64,000 bases of DNA from NCBI GenBank assembly GCA_947497895.1, contig CANMIL010000001.1, forward strand, positions 310,001 to 374,000, read 5' to 3'. The DNA is from an uncultured Tenacibaculum sp. (GTDB lineage Bacteria > Bacteroidota > Bacteroidia > Flavobacteriales > Flavobacteriaceae). The translations under genes and the position numbers were made by a program. Below the pieces are notes generated by a model that was not told where the DNA came from, searched no databases, and was given only the letters and a program-made list of their open reading frames with translations. This document shows positions 6,879 to 17,250 of the stretch, piece after piece (within the stretch, counting starts at the first letter, position 1; each line of letters opens with the position of its first letter).

Positions 6879-9593
6879 TTAGAACAATGCTGTTTGGCTA
6901 TCATCATCATCAGCCACATTTTTCTTCTTTTTTTGAAGTGCTCTTTCTAAAGCTTTTTTAGCTTTATCCTCTTTTGTTCCATCAAACTCCTTCGGGGCTG
7001 TTTCCTCAACATCTAAAGGAAGTACTTCATCCTGAATTTCCTCTTCCTCCTGAACTTCAATATCTTCTAACGTCTCTTCAGGCTCTTCATATGGTAAAGA
7101 CTCTAATAGGTTTACTGTTCTAATTTTATCACTAGTTAATTGATTTCCTAAAGCTTTAATTCCTTTAATAGAAATGAATTCTTCAAAATTAACCTCAATT
7201 TTCTCTAAACTACGCTTTGAAAATATTATTTCAGCCATTGGACGGAAATCTGTTGCTATTATTTCCAATTTCGATTTCTCATGATCTGAAATAAATACTT
7301 CTTCTTTATCTGGAGATTCTATTAAGAAGCGCTTTACGTAGTATTTGTCTTTGCTTCCTTCAAAATAAATAGCAGAAATTGGTTTGTTAGGGTTCCATTT
7401 TTCAAGAACAATCATATCATTCTCAAAATGCATGGTCAGATCCGGAATTACAGCTTTTATTTTTCCACTTTGCGTAGCAATTAAGATTCTATCTTCAGCT
7501 CTAAATTCACCTAACAATTCTCCTCTTTCATCAACATTTAAACGACGTACAGTATCATCAAACCATATTTTTCGAGGCTTTAAGGTAGACACCCCTGCAG
7601 ACTTGAATTCAATTTTCTTAATTGCATATTTCGTTACCTGATTTCCTCTTGCGCTTCTACTCTTAATCGCTAAATCGGCAAAATCAATATCCCATTTCAG
7701 TTTTTTAATACTACCAACTGCTCTTAATAAAATGGTTACAACTTCCGCCTCGCCATTTGGATTTGCAGAAAAATATAAAACTTTAGAACCTTTACTACCA
7801 TTCGTTAAATCATACTCTTTATCACGTGTAATACTAGTTACATTGAATCGCTTCATATAACTTGGTCCGCGAGCACCATCTTTATAGATCATGTTGTAAA
7901 CTGTTCTCTTATCTTTCTTTTTAAAGATCGCAATGTGCATAATTCCTTTACCAACAAAGGTTTTTGAAGCCACCTTAGTAACAATCATAGTACCATCTTC
8001 TCTAAACACGATAACATCATCGATATCGGCACAATCAGAGATATATTCATCTTTTTTAAGCGACGTTCCAATAAAACCTTCTTCTCGATTAACATATAAT
8101 TTCGAGTTCCTCATTACAACTTTCGTAGCAACAATATCATCAAAGATTCTAATTTCAGTTTTGCGCTCTTTTCCTTTACCGTATTTGTCTTTTAAGTTTT
8201 TAAAGTAATCAATGGCAAAATCAATTAGGTTAGCCAATTGATTCTTAACTTCTGCGATTTGTTCCTCTAAGCTCTCAATAAATTGCTTCGCCTTATCAAT
8301 ATCGAATTTCGAAATCTTCTTAATTCTAATTTCCGTTAAACGAACAATATCTTCTTCAGTAACTTCTCTTTTTAAATGCTTGGTATGAGGTTTTAACCCA
8401 AGATCGATTGCTTCAATTACACCTTCCCAGGTATCAACTTCTTCAATATCACGATAAATTCTATTTTCTATGAAAATTCTTTCCAATGAAGAAAAGTGCC
8501 ATTGCTCTTCAAGTTCATTTAACTTGATTTCAAGCTCTTGCTTCAATAAATCGACAGTAAAATCAGTCGATTTTTTCAACATTTCAGTAACTCCAATGAA
8601 AACTGGCTTGTTATCTTCAATGATACAGCACAATGGCGAGATAGAATTCTCACAATTTGTGAATGCATATAAAGCATCAATGGTTTTATCAGGAGATACA
8701 TTCGGAGGTAAATGCACCAAAATTTCCACTTCAGCTGCCGTATTGTCCTCGATTCTCTTGATTTTTATTTTCCCTTTGTCATTCGCTTTCAGAATACTAT
8801 CAATCAACGAGGTTGTAGTTGTTCCAAAAGGAATTTCATTAATAACAAGGGTCTTTTTATCTAACTGCGATATTTTTGCTCTAACTCTTACCTTTCCACC
8901 TCTTTTACCATCACTATAATTGGTAAAATCAGCAACACCTCCAGTTAAAAAGTCTGGAACAATTGTAAAGCTCCTTCCTTTTAAATACTTTATAGAAGCA
9001 TCAATAAGTTCATTAAAATTATGTGGTAAAATCTTTGTTGATAAACCAACAGCAATACCTTCTGCCCCTTGTGCTAATAACAGAGGAAACTTAACAGGAA
9101 GATTTACGGGTTCTTTTTTTCTACCATCATAGGAAAGTTGCCATTCAGTTGTTTTAGGATTAAACACAACATCCAATGCGAACTTTGATAAACGTGCTTC
9201 AATATAACGTGAAGCTGCAGCTCTATCACCAGTTAAAATATTACCCCAGTTTCCCTGCATATCAATTAACAACTCCTTCTGTCCCATTTGAACCATGGCA
9301 TCAGCAATAGAAGCATCTCCATGCGGGTGATACTGCATGGTATGTCCTACAATATTTGCAACCTTATTATAACGACCATCATCCAAATCTTTCATAGAAT
9401 GCATGATACGTCGCTGTACTGGTTTAAAACCATCTTCTATAGAAGGAACGGCACGTTCTAAAATTACATACGAGGCATAATCTAAAAACCATTCCTTGTA
9501 CATTCCAGTAACTTTTGTAATGGTTTCCGTATTTTCTCCGGATGTATTTAAATCTTCTTCTTCGTGCTCGTAATTGTTGTTGTCTTCGCTCAT
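6879..9593 (-). CDS. parC: DNA topoisomerase IV subunit A
   Basis: 904 residues. The type IIA breakage-reunion domain starts at about residue 28; the catalytic tyrosine is Tyr130 in 'AAASRYIEARLS'. The quinolone-pocket motif 'HPHGDASIADAMV' (90-102) has Ala94 at the position equivalent to E. coli GyrA Ser83 and Asp98 at the GyrA Asp87 position. A coiled-coil region spans about 430-480. The C-terminal domain carries degenerate beta-pinwheel blades and ends in a long acidic/lysine tail. No canonical GyrA box is apparent, which supports ParC over GyrA. With ParE it decatenates daughter chromosomes. It lies 53 bp downstream of parE in one operon. Confidence 0.93.
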   Translation of the reverse strand: MSEDNNNYEHEEEDLNTSGENTETITKVTGMYKEWFLDYASYVILERAVPSIEDGFKPVQRRIMHSMKDLDDGRYNKVANIVGHTMQYHPHGDASIADAMVQMGQKELLIDMQGNWGNILTGDRAAASRYIEARLSKFALDVVFNPKTTEWQLSYDGRKKEPVNLPVKFPLLLAQGAEGIAVGLSTKILPHNFNELIDASIKYLKGRSFTIVPDFLTGGVADFTNYSDGKRGGKVRVRAKISQLDKKTLVINEIPFGTTTTSLIDSILKANDKGKIKIKRIEDNTAAEVEILVHLPPNVSPDKTIDALYAFTNCENSISPLCCIIEDNKPVFIGVTEMLKKSTDFTVDLLKQELEIKLNELEEQWHFSSLERIFIENRIYRDIEEVDTWEGVIEAIDLGLKPHTKHLKREVTEEDIVRLTEIRIKKISKFDIDKAKQFIESLEEQIAEVKNQLANLIDFAIDYFKNLKDKYGKGKERKTEIRIFDDIVATKVVMRNSKLYVNREEGFIGTSLKKDEYISDCADIDDVIVFREDGTMIVTKVASKTFVGKGIMHIAIFKKKDKRTVYNMIYKDGARGPSYMKRFNVTSITRDKEYDLTNGSKGSKVLYFSANPNGEAEVVTILLRAVGSIKKLKWDIDFADLAIKSRSARGNQVTKYAIKKIEFKSAGVSTLKPRKIWFDDTVRRLNVDERGELLGEFRAEDRILIATQSGKIKAVIPDLTMHFENDMIVLEKWNPNKPISAIYFEGSKDKYYVKRFLIESPDKEEVFISDHEKSKLEIIATDFRPMAEIIFSKRSLEKIEVNFEEFISIKGIKALGNQLTSDKIRTVNLLESLPYEEPEETLEDIEVQEEEEIQDEVLPLDVEETAPKEFDGTKEDKAKKALERALQKKKKNVADDDDSQTALF

Positions 9594-9646
9594 AAAAAAG
9601 CTCCGTTTTATATTTAGGTTAGGGAAATATTATTGGTTTTACTTGT

Positions 9647-11506
9647 TTAAGCTCCCTCATCAAGTAAATCAAGTTCCACTTTCAGGTTATTAATAATAAA
9701 CTTTTGTCTATCAGGTGTATTTTTCCCCATGTAGAATTCTAACATCTGTTCAATAGACATTTCCTTATCTAACATCACTGGGTCCAAACGAATATCATCA
9801 CCAATAAAGTGCACAAATTCATTCGGAGAAATCTCACCAAGTCCCTTAAATCGTGTGATTTCAGGTTTTCCTCTTAGTTTATTAATTGCTGCTTGTTTTT
9901 CTTCTTCAGAATAGCAATAAATGGTTTCTTTTTTATTTCTAACTCTAAAAAGTGGTGTTTCTAAAATATATAAATGTCCTTCCTTAATCACCTCAGGAAA
10001 AAACTGTAAAAAGAAGGTTATTAATAACAATCGAATGTGCATACCATCGACATCGGCATCGGTAGCGATTACAATATTATTATAACGCAACCCTTCCATT
10101 CCATCTTCAATATTTAGAGCAGATTGTAATAGGTTGAACTCCTCATTTTCATACACAATCTTCTTTGATAATCCGTATGAATTTAAAGGCTTTCCTTTTA
10201 AACTAAATACTGCTTGGGTGTTTACGTTTCTGGATTTAGTAATAGAACCACTTGCCGAATCTCCCTCCGTTATAAACAACGTAGTTTCTAAGTACGCTTC
10301 TTTTTTGGTATCACCAAAGTGAATACGACAGTCTCTTAGTTTTTTATTATGCAAGCTAGCCTTTTTAGCCCTATCCTTTGCTAGTTTTCTAATTCCTGAA
10401 AGCTCCTTTCTTTCTTTTTCTGCTTGAAGTATTTTCTTTTGAAGTTGTTCCGCTACATCAGTATTCCTGTGAAGATAATTATCTAGCTTATTTTTTACGA
10501 AATCATTAATATAGGTACGTACAGTCGGAAGATCGCCTCCCATCTCTGTTGAACCTAATTTTGTTTTTGTCTGACTTTCAAAAACAGGTTCCATAACTTT
10601 AATAGATATGGCTCCTATAATAGATTTTCTAACATCTGATGCGTCAAAGTTTTTACCATAATACTCACGAACAGTTTTTACTATGGCCTCTCTAAAAGCA
10701 GCTAAGTGCGTTCCTCCTTGTGAAGTATTTTGTCCATTCACAAACGAATAATACTCCTCTGAATATTGTGTTTTACTATGTGATATTGCTACTTCGATAT
10801 CGTCTCCTCTTAAATGGATTATCGGATACAACATGTCTTCAACGTTGTTGTTATCTTCTAATAAGTCCTTTAAACCATTTTCTGAGTAAAATTTTTCACC
10901 ATTGAAAACAATGGTTAATCCTGGATTTAGATATACATAGTTCTTAAGTAATTTAACAATGTATTCTGGACGATACTTATAATTTTTAAAGATACTATCG
11001 TCAGCAATAAAGGTTACTTTCGTTCCTCGTCTACGAGAAGTTTCATCTAGTAAATCTTGATTGGTTAAAGTACCTTTTTCGAATTCCGCAGAAGCAGATT
11101 TTCCATCTCTTGTTGATTCTACACGGAAATATGTTGAAAGTGCATTTACTGCTTTGGTACCTACCCCGTTTAATCCAACCGACTTTTTAAAGGCTTTGGA
11201 GTCATATTTACCTCCAGTATTCATTTTCGAAACTACGTCGACTACCTTTCCCAGAGGAATACCACGACCATAGTCTCTAACGATAACTTTATTCCCTTGA
11301 ACCGATACTTCGATGGTTTTACCACCACCCATAACAAATTCGTCAATAGAGTTATCTAAAACCTCTTTAACAAGAATATAAATACCGTCATCAGGAGAAG
11401 ATCCATCTCCTAATTTACCAATATACATCCCAGGTCGCATTCTAATATGTTCCTTCCAATCCAGTGATCGTATATTATCCTCGGTATATTTTGTTTCTTG
11501 AGCCAT
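9647..11506 (-). CDS. parE: DNA topoisomerase IV subunit B
   Basis: 619 residues, the usual length for Bacteroidota ParE. The GHKL ATPase domain has 'RPGMYIG', 'EVLDNSIDE' (Mg-ATP) and 'DYGRGIPLG'; the transducer domain follows. The TOPRIM domain has '[11 protein letters not shown]' and '[13 protein letters not shown]', and the C-terminus has '[10 protein letters not shown]'. It provides the ATP-driven strand-passage part of topoisomerase IV. It is the first gene of the parE-parC operon; its promoter must lie in 11507-11724, where I see no clear TAnnTTTG match. Confidence 0.95.
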   Translation of the reverse strand: MAQETKYTEDNIRSLDWKEHIRMRPGMYIGKLGDGSSPDDGIYILVKEVLDNSIDEFVMGGGKTIEVSVQGNKVIVRDYGRGIPLGKVVDVVSKMNTGGKYDSKAFKKSVGLNGVGTKAVNALSTYFRVESTRDGKSASAEFEKGTLTNQDLLDETSRRRGTKVTFIADDSIFKNYKYRPEYIVKLLKNYVYLNPGLTIVFNGEKFYSENGLKDLLEDNNNVEDMLYPIIHLRGDDIEVAISHSKTQYSEEYYSFVNGQNTSQGGTHLAAFREAIVKTVREYYGKNFDASDVRKSIIGAISIKVMEPVFESQTKTKLGSTEMGGDLPTVRTYINDFVKNKLDNYLHRNTDVAEQLQKKILQAEKERKELSGIRKLAKDRAKKASLHNKKLRDCRIHFGDTKKEAYLETTLFITEGDSASGSITKSRNVNTQAVFSLKGKPLNSYGLSKKIVYENEEFNLLQSALNIEDGMEGLRYNNIVIATDADVDGMHIRLLLITFFLQFFPEVIKEGHLYILETPLFRVRNKKETIYCYSEEEKQAAINKLRGKPEITRFKGLGEISPNEFVHFIGDDIRLDPVMLDKEMSIEQMLEFYMGKNTPDRQKFIINNLKVELDLLDEGA

Positions 11507-11724
11507 AAAAAAGTTGAAATTCGTGAATGAACCGCTAATATACTATTTACGTTATTTTTTTACCAATGCAATTGCATAAAGTAATTAACAAAGAATCGCC
11601 CATATTGTTGAAAAACCTAGAAACCAAAACATTACTAAAACTGTTAAATCTGATTAAATTTGGAAGCATAAACTTATATATAACTTCGATTACTTAGATT
11701 TAAAAACAGGTTGGTATATCAAAA

Positions 11725-12843
11725 CTAGTCGGTTTTATCCAATGAGGCAATCCATTTTTCAATAAGTTCAATCCCCTCTTTATGCAACGTATTTTTACCG
11801 ATCTCTGGCATCATAATATCAGGCTCTAAATGCTTCATTCGATACATTAAAATAGATTCGCTCGGCTTTCCTGCTACAATATCGAAATCTAGGTTTCCTG
11901 AACCCTTTCCAGCCGCAACCGGGGGTTTATTTACTCCGACCTTATACATATCGTTCTGTAAAAAATTAAGATGTAATCCAGAGGTTTTAGCAGCTCCTCC
12001 TTTTCGATGACAATGTGCACAGTTAACATCTAAATAAGCTCTTGCTCTATCATTTAAATTAACCGTTTTATCTAAATAATTTGGCATTTTTGGACTATCT
12101 TCTGAGCTTTCAATTCCCGTCATGAAATTGTTTGCTATCAAATAATCTAGTTGATTCTGATGATATACTTCATTCATACGGTTTATTTGCCTCGCCGTGG
12201 GACCTAATGGGACTATTTTGGTATCTTTTACATGACAATTCTTACACATATTAATATTTGGTACTGAATACACAAACGAATCTTCATTTGACTTTGCGTT
12301 TTTCCTAACAATATCTAAATCTTTACCTAATATATATAAATAAGCCTCTGTTTGATCTTCGTTCCAGACGTATGGTAACGGTGTCCATTTTTTAGAAATG
12401 CTATCTAAAATCAACAACCTTGTTTCAATAATTTGGTCTCTACTTTTGCCTAGTTCATTTGATGTATAATAGAAATTCTTTATGATGATTGTTCCCAATG
12501 GAAACTCTAAAACATCATTCTCTTTATAAGAAATGGTTTTATCCTTTGGCAATACAATGAAACGCTTTTTAGAAGCATAATCCGTAAATAAAGGAGAGTT
12601 CAATTCGTAAGAAATAACTCTTTTATTTGCTGGCTTTAATAAGTATAAAGGTTTTTCAAAAAAATCGTAATCTGACAACCGTTTTAATCCTATATCGTAA
12701 GTAGTTACGGTATCAACGGGTGTTAGTAAACCTGAAATCCCAAGTTGTTTCTTTGTATAAATCTCTTCTTTTTTTGAATTTTCTTTTTTACATCCGAAAC
12801 AAATAATAGAAATTAAACTAATTACACTTAAATAACGATTCAT
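11725..12843 (-). CDS. SO2930-family diheme c-type cytochrome lipoprotein
   Basis: The start at 12843 (MNRYLSV...) gives a proper lipoprotein signal ending 'ICFGC'; a start four codons earlier (12855) is possible. Counted from 12855, two heme c sites lie at residues 204-208 (CKNCH) and 279-283 (CAHCH). The spacing and the 'LNCA/VNCAHCHR.GG' context fit the family described as TIGR03806 (SO2930/HNE_0200), which occurs next to a parallel beta-helix protein, exactly as here. It is probably a periplasmic electron-transfer lipoprotein with an unknown partner reaction. It overlaps the upstream beta-helix gene by 26 bp, so the pair is coupled. Confidence 0.8.
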   Translation of the reverse strand: MNRYLSVISLISIICFGCKKENSKKEEIYTKKQLGISGLLTPVDTVTTYDIGLKRLSDYDFFEKPLYLLKPANKRVISYELNSPLFTDYASKKRFIVLPKDKTISYKENDVLEFPLGTIIIKNFYYTSNELGKSRDQIIETRLLILDSISKKWTPLPYVWNEDQTEAYLYILGKDLDIVRKNAKSNEDSFVYSVPNINMCKNCHVKDTKIVPLGPTARQINRMNEVYHQNQLDYLIANNFMTGIESSEDSPKMPNYLDKTVNLNDRARAYLDVNCAHCHRKGGAAKTSGLHLNFLQNDMYKVGVNKPPVAAGKGSGNLDFDIVAGKPSESILMYRMKHLEPDIMMPEIGKNTLHKEGIELIEKWIASLDKTD

Positions 12844-14092
12844 CCGTAGTCGCATTTTTGAAGTCGTTTAATAAATCAGCGTTGTAAAAATTAATGTCAT
12901 TAGTGTCATTTATACAAATGGTATAATCTGTATTTGGAGAAATCACACCATCCCATAAAATATCTATTGTTTGCAATGGTTTTTTAAATAACAACAACAA
13001 TCCGAAATCATTATTAAGTGTTGGAAACCAATGCGAATTGGAATAGTTATTTGAACCAATTTTTACCTTTCTATTATAAGGATTGTATTTTTTATCTTTC
13101 AAAAATTCATCATTGAGTTTGTCTGCTGATGCGACACCATTACCCAATTCATCAGGAGATTTCTCGGTTTCTGCATCTCGCTTTCCCATTTCATAAATTA
13201 AAAGATAACTAGACAATGCTATGGAAGTAGTTTTATTATCGGTAAAAACATTATCGTGGAAATGTACATTCTCAGTAGCTAAGACTAAAGCTCCTGTTCC
13301 AGATGGAGTTTGCCCAACAATCGAGCCCTCTGGTGCGTAATTTTTAGTATTGTTATTATAAATGTTATTGTTAAAAACCTCAATATTTCTGCCATATTGG
13401 GTTAAACCCGGTAGGTCAAAGACTAAAATACCTCCTGTATTTTCGTAAACCTCATTTCCATAGATTTTTACATTCGTAGAGTTTTCACTTTCAATCCCTG
13501 CAACATTGTAGTAAACTGTATTGTTACTAATGGTAACTTCTTTCGACTGCCCTACGTAGATTCCGGCGTCGGAAGCTCCTATGGATACACAACCATCTAT
13601 AGTAACATTTTCGCATAAGACTGGATAAAAAGCATAAGCTCCATTTTTTTCACTAACTTTTCCTATCCAAGAACTCTGTACATTTTGTATGGTAATGCCT
13701 TTGGTGTCCATCACTTTGATGTTATCACCTTTAGCATCTTCAATCGTTAAGTTTTCTAATGTAATATTTTGAGCGTTTGTTATTCTTATTCCCTCAGCTC
13801 CTTTTTTCTGGCCTTTAAAGCTCAAAACAGTTTTATCGATCCCTTTTCCTCTGATAGTAACATTATTTACACCATCGAGTATGAGACTTTGACTTAGCGA
13901 AAAATGTCCTTCATCCAATTCAATTACAGTGCTATCCTTTGCTAATAAAAATTTAGAAAGTATTTCATTTTCTTTTCCTTGTACATAATTCCTTTTTGGA
14001 TTATATGTTGGTAAAGGTTCATTTTTTAGAAATAAATAGGCAACAAAAACAATTGCAAACAGGCCTATTAATAGATACAGTAATTTCTTCAT
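12818..14092 (-). CDS. Parallel beta-helix repeat protein, partner of the diheme cytochrome
   Basis: The ATG at 14092 (MKKLLYLL...) is preferred over an upstream TTG at 14101. An N-terminal membrane anchor or signal (about residues 4-22) leads into right-handed beta-helix rungs, visible as about ten repeats of the 'N.t..gN.v' kind (for example 'ITISNNTVYYNVAGIESENS'). This matches the TIGR03805 family, the known genomic partner of SO2930 cytochromes. Such folds bind or process polysaccharides or act as scaffolds; no catalytic residues are evident. It lies 64 bp downstream of the response-regulator gene on the same strand, so the regulators may control it. Confidence 0.75.
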   Translation of the reverse strand: MKKLLYLLIGLFAIVFVAYLFLKNEPLPTYNPKRNYVQGKENEILSKFLLAKDSTVIELDEGHFSLSQSLILDGVNNVTIRGKGIDKTVLSFKGQKKGAEGIRITNAQNITLENLTIEDAKGDNIKVMDTKGITIQNVQSSWIGKVSEKNGAYAFYPVLCENVTIDGCVSIGASDAGIYVGQSKEVTISNNTVYYNVAGIESENSTNVKIYGNEVYENTGGILVFDLPGLTQYGRNIEVFNNNIYNNNTKNYAPEGSIVGQTPSGTGALVLATENVHFHDNVFTDNKTTSIALSSYLLIYEMGKRDAETEKSPDELGNGVASADKLNDEFLKDKKYNPYNRKVKIGSNNYSNSHWFPTLNNDFGLLLLFKKPLQTIDILWDGVISPNTDYTICINDTNDINFYNADLLNDFKNATTDESLFKCN

Positions 14093-14156
14093 AGTAGCCA
14101 ATATCTAGATTAATCTCCTGTAATATATATAATTATATCAAAAAGAGCAACTGAAT

Positions 14157-14822
14157 CTAGATTAGCCCGAAGTCCTTTGTTATCGCGATCAGTTGTGTTG
14201 GGTTGTTCGCATTAAAGTTTTCCTTTAAAATTTTCAACCTCTTTTCAACGGAACTTATACTCGAAGGTTTCATATTCTTTTCTTTAAAGTCTTTACTAAT
14301 ATCTCTTTGATCCATTCCATTAGCAAGGTGTTTCAATAAAAACACGTCGTACTCGGTAATTTCAAAGGTTTCAATCGTTCTTAAGGAGTGTGCTAGTTTA
14401 GGAGTTATAAAAAACTCATTTCCATACACTGTATTGATAGCTCTTTTCAATTCCTTTTGCCCATGAATAGATTTCCATACATATGCATTTACTAATAATT
14501 CTTTGCAAAGGTGTTGAATTCTATAAGGTTTGTCTTCAATAGAGAATACAATTGTTTTAAGGTCAGGTTGTAGTTCTTTCGCTTTTTCTATTAGCTCTTC
14601 ACCTGTCGTTAAATTTTGTGGGCTATAATTGTCTACAAATGAAAGGTCGCTAATTAATAGATCAAATGGCTCATCGTTTAACCAAGCTTTTTTAAGTTTT
14701 AAATAAGCTTCGTCACAATATTGAGCATATTCAATTTGAGGTATTTGAAAGCTTTCTAAAGCTATTTTAATACCACTTGACATATAGTCAGTGTCCTCGG
14801 CGATTAATACTTTTTGAAACAT
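14157..14822 (-). CDS. NarL/LuxR-type response regulator
   Basis: 221 residues. The receiver domain spans about 1-125, with the acidic pocket 'AED' (9-10) and the phospho-acceptor Asp59 in 'LLISDLSF'. The C-terminal helix-turn-helix ('TEYDVFLLKHLANGMDQRDI') is of the LuxR/GerE type. Two bases separate its start from the stop of the upstream sensor kinase gene, so they form a two-component pair. The targets are unknown; the adjoining beta-helix/cytochrome genes are the obvious candidates. Confidence 0.88.
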   Translation of the reverse strand: MFQKVLIAEDTDYMSSGIKIALESFQIPQIEYAQYCDEAYLKLKKAWLNDEPFDLLISDLSFVDNYSPQNLTTGEELIEKAKELQPDLKTIVFSIEDKPYRIQHLCKELLVNAYVWKSIHGQKELKRAINTVYGNEFFITPKLAHSLRTIETFEITEYDVFLLKHLANGMDQRDISKDFKEKNMKPSSISSVEKRLKILKENFNANNPTQLIAITKDFGLI

Positions 14823-14824
14823 AA

Positions 14825-16537
14825 TTATTTTTTTATTTGAAACTTCACTTGGAAGCCTTTATTGACTTCTGAATCAAATGTAATAGAACCATTTATAGAT
14901 TTAATACGGGTTTCCATATTTTGGAGTCCATTTTTAATTTTTATTGAATCTACCCCCACTCCGTTATCCTTAAATGTTGCATGAATTATGTCCTTTTCCT
15001 CCCAAAAATTAATAAATACCAAACTGGCATTACTATACTTTTTCATATTAATTAAAAGTTCTTGAAAAACTCTATAAACCACTATTTGCGTTTCTTTAGA
15101 CAGTTTATTTAGTTGAATATCAGAAATTCCTTTACTAATTATTCTGCATTGATTTGTTGAAAACTCGGAAAGCAATTGCTTAAAAAAGCCTTCAAACTTG
15201 TTTCCTGTTAATACCGGACTGTTTTCATGCGAAATATTTCTGGTTTGCATGTAAATTTTTTCCAAGTGGTTCAAAACATTTCCATCGGTACTTTCATTTT
15301 GTTGCACCTTATTCATGACTAAAAAGATATCATTTGCCAACTCATCATGGATTTTCTTCGCCAATCTGGTTTCTGTTTTATAAACTTCAATGATCTTTTC
15401 TTTTTTCGTTTGCCCTCGTTTATAAAAGAAATAAACAACAAAACCAATAATTACAAAGCAAACAGCAAAAATCCATTTTTGCTTTTGAAGCTTTGCCTTT
15501 GACAAGTTATTTTCAGCGACAATTCGTTTGTTTACTTCATCTTTATAATTATAAACAGTTGTTGCAAATTCATTTCTCTTCTTCTGAATACTATCTAAAA
15601 TATTGGATTTTTCAATACTTAATTCTCTCGCTCTCGATTCTGGCTCTAAGGACAAAATTCTATCAATTGCAAGTATTTGAGAACTCGTCATATTATGTTT
15701 TAAGGCTAAATTATGCATTAAATAAGCATATCTCCTAGCATTTGCAATATCCCCATAGGTTTGATAATATTCAGATAAATAAAGATAATTGGTTGATAAA
15801 CCATTAACATCATCGATTTCTCTTTTAATATTTTGTCCTTCTATAAAATCATTTGCAAATACCTTTTCTTTATTTAATAATTTAGAATATGCATGGTTAT
15901 CCAGAACTCTAGCCTTTAAACGATCAGGAATACTATCAAAGTAAATACTACCCCTTATTTTGCTATATATTTCATTTGCTTCATTATAATTCTTGAGGTA
16001 AATTAAGTTAAAAGCAATATTACTCTTATAACCAATAATACTGATTGAATCGGAAGCAATCTCTAATACTTTATTATAACAATTAACAGCTTCCTGATAA
16101 TTGCCTTGATAATTAGCATTGAGTCCCAAAGTATTATATAATGATACAGTTATTTTGTGCTTATTTTTCTTGGGGCCCAGAAATCTCAGCGCTTGTATAG
16201 CTGTAGAATCGCTTTTCGAAAAAAACTCTTTTCTAGTTTCTATTCGAGCGAGGCTAAACATTCTTTGAACCATCTTTAAAGTATCCTGTAACTCTAAAGA
16301 TAGATCCTTTGATTTGGATATGTACTTATATGCACTATCCGATTGATTTATCTTATTAAAATAATAACCTATTGAATAGTATTTATTCTCTAATATTTTT
16401 TCATCATCTTCCTCCTTAAGTTCCTTTTTTAATTCTTCAATTTTTTGATTATAGTTAATTTTCTTTCTTTTCTGTCCATATAAATTCACATATAAAACAA
16501 CAAAAAAGGAAAGAAGTACCACTTTCATTTGTTTCAT
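14825..16537 (-). CDS. TPR-containing sensor histidine kinase
   Basis: 570 residues. A signal sequence (to about residue 21), then periplasmic TPR-type helical repeats (about 35-310), a coiled coil, and one membrane helix at about 350-370 (WIFAVCFVIIGFVVYFFYK). The cytoplasmic kinase has the phospho-acceptor in 'KKIHDELANDIF' (HisKA_3-like) and a HATPase with 'DNGVGVD' and 'GLQNMETRI'. The N-box 'ELLINMKKYSNAS' has Met-Lys-Lys where 'N..KHA' is usual but keeps the key Asn. This architecture is common in Bacteroidota NarL-type systems. It is the first gene of the kinase-regulator pair. Confidence 0.88.
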   Translation of the reverse strand: MKQMKVVLLSFFVVLYVNLYGQKRKKINYNQKIEELKKELKEEDDEKILENKYYSIGYYFNKINQSDSAYKYISKSKDLSLELQDTLKMVQRMFSLARIETRKEFFSKSDSTAIQALRFLGPKKNKHKITVSLYNTLGLNANYQGNYQEAVNCYNKVLEIASDSISIIGYKSNIAFNLIYLKNYNEANEIYSKIRGSIYFDSIPDRLKARVLDNHAYSKLLNKEKVFANDFIEGQNIKREIDDVNGLSTNYLYLSEYYQTYGDIANARRYAYLMHNLALKHNMTSSQILAIDRILSLEPESRARELSIEKSNILDSIQKKRNEFATTVYNYKDEVNKRIVAENNLSKAKLQKQKWIFAVCFVIIGFVVYFFYKRGQTKKEKIIEVYKTETRLAKKIHDELANDIFLVMNKVQQNESTDGNVLNHLEKIYMQTRNISHENSPVLTGNKFEGFFKQLLSEFSTNQCRIISKGISDIQLNKLSKETQIVVYRVFQELLINMKKYSNASLVFINFWEEKDIIHATFKDNGVGVDSIKIKNGLQNMETRIKSINGSITFDSEVNKGFQVKFQIKK

Positions 16538-16680
16538 TCCCCTAAAATATTAAATTCTGGAGGCATTAAAAAATCTATTCGCCGAATTTCTCTCTTAAAA
16601 AGACATATACTTTCTTCTATGATAAACCCCAAATTAACAGATTATCATCGAACACTTATTTAATATATTCCGTAAAAACA

Positions 16681-16715
16681 AAAAAGGACTAGATAACAAC
16701 CTAATCCTCTTTTTA
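16681..16715 (-). terminator. Intrinsic terminator of the small lipoprotein gene
   Basis: On the reverse strand AAAAAGAGGATTAG pairs imperfectly with CTAGTCCTTTTT, ending in a T-rich run. It lies 31 bp behind the stop codon of the 70-residue lipoprotein gene. Confidence 0.6.
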
Positions 16716-16745
16716 TTATATATCAAGTAATTTTTTAATCATACA

Positions 16746-16958
16746 CTAACCACCTGTTTGATTATTCGAATTATTTGACTTTGGGTTTGGATCGGGTTCT
16801 GGATCAGGATCATCGTATCCTCCACCAGATGAACCTCCAGTACTCATTTCTTCTACTTCAATTTGCTGTGGTTGGCTTAACATTTCCTCAGATGAATCTG
16901 TACATGCCGTGAATAAACCACCCATTAATACTACTGCTATAAAACTTATTTTTCTCAT
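16746..16958 (-). CDS. Small lipoprotein with Asp/Pro-rich tail
   Basis: 70 residues. The signal ends in 'GLFTAC' (Cys19), so the mature lipoprotein has only about 51 residues. It is low-complexity: an acidic segment, a Gly/Ser stretch, then 'DDPDPEPDPNPK' and an Asn/Gln-rich end. Such a tail is extended and may span periplasm or surface layers, or bind cations. It has its own terminator and no obvious operon partner. It lies beside a region dense in hairpins (16996-17250). The family is unknown. Confidence 0.6.
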   Translation of the reverse strand: MRKISFIAVVLMGGLFTACTDSSEEMLSQPQQIEVEEMSTGGSSGGGYDDPDPEPDPNPKSNNSNNQTGG

Positions 16959-16995
16959 TTTTTCCTACATTTAAAATTTTGCATAAAACTTGCAT

Positions 16996-17250
16996 GCTGA
17001 GTGATAAAACCAACTCAGTTTACTATGCCCAAAAGCATTTGTTTTTAAGAGGCGCGCAACTCTTCAAGTGGGAAGTAAAAGATTCTTCTGATTGGTCAAT
17101 AAGACTTCCCTTCTCAAGACGTCAGATAAATCTTTTATAAAAAATTAACGAATGCTATTACTTGTTAATTTCTTAGTCAAAACTAGCAGTTTTGTAAAGT
17201 TCTGTGTGGAAAATAAATAGAAAAGAAATGGAAAAGATTTTCCATTTTTT
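16996..17250 (+). ncRNA. Candidate structured RNA: six consecutive hairpins ending in a terminator
   Basis: The 362-bp gap 16959-17320 has no gene. It contains successive inverted repeats: CTGAGT/ACTCAG (16997-17018), AAGAG/CTCTT (17047-17064), GGGAAGT/ACTTCCC (17070-17110), AAATTAAC/GTTAATTT (17142-17171), AAAACT/AGTTTT (17179-17193), and a terminator-like ATGGAAA/TTTCCAT plus six T (17228-17250). A + strand terminator here has no upstream + strand gene, which suggests a small RNA or a leader that attenuates the gene at 17321. AT-rich DNA yields short inverted repeats by chance, so this is tentative. Confidence 0.3.
17228..17250 (+). terminator. Terminator-like hairpin with no gene in front of it
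   Basis: ATGGAAAA/TTTTCCAT separated by GA (a real loop would be AGAT) followed by a run of six T. It lies 70 bp upstream of the frameshifted gene at 17321, so it is either an attenuator for that gene or the end of a small RNA. Confidence 0.45.

Noticed and set aside
8470..8919. Forward ORF of 149 codons within parC
   Set aside because: Antisense of a conserved topoisomerase gene; composition is typical of a shadow frame.
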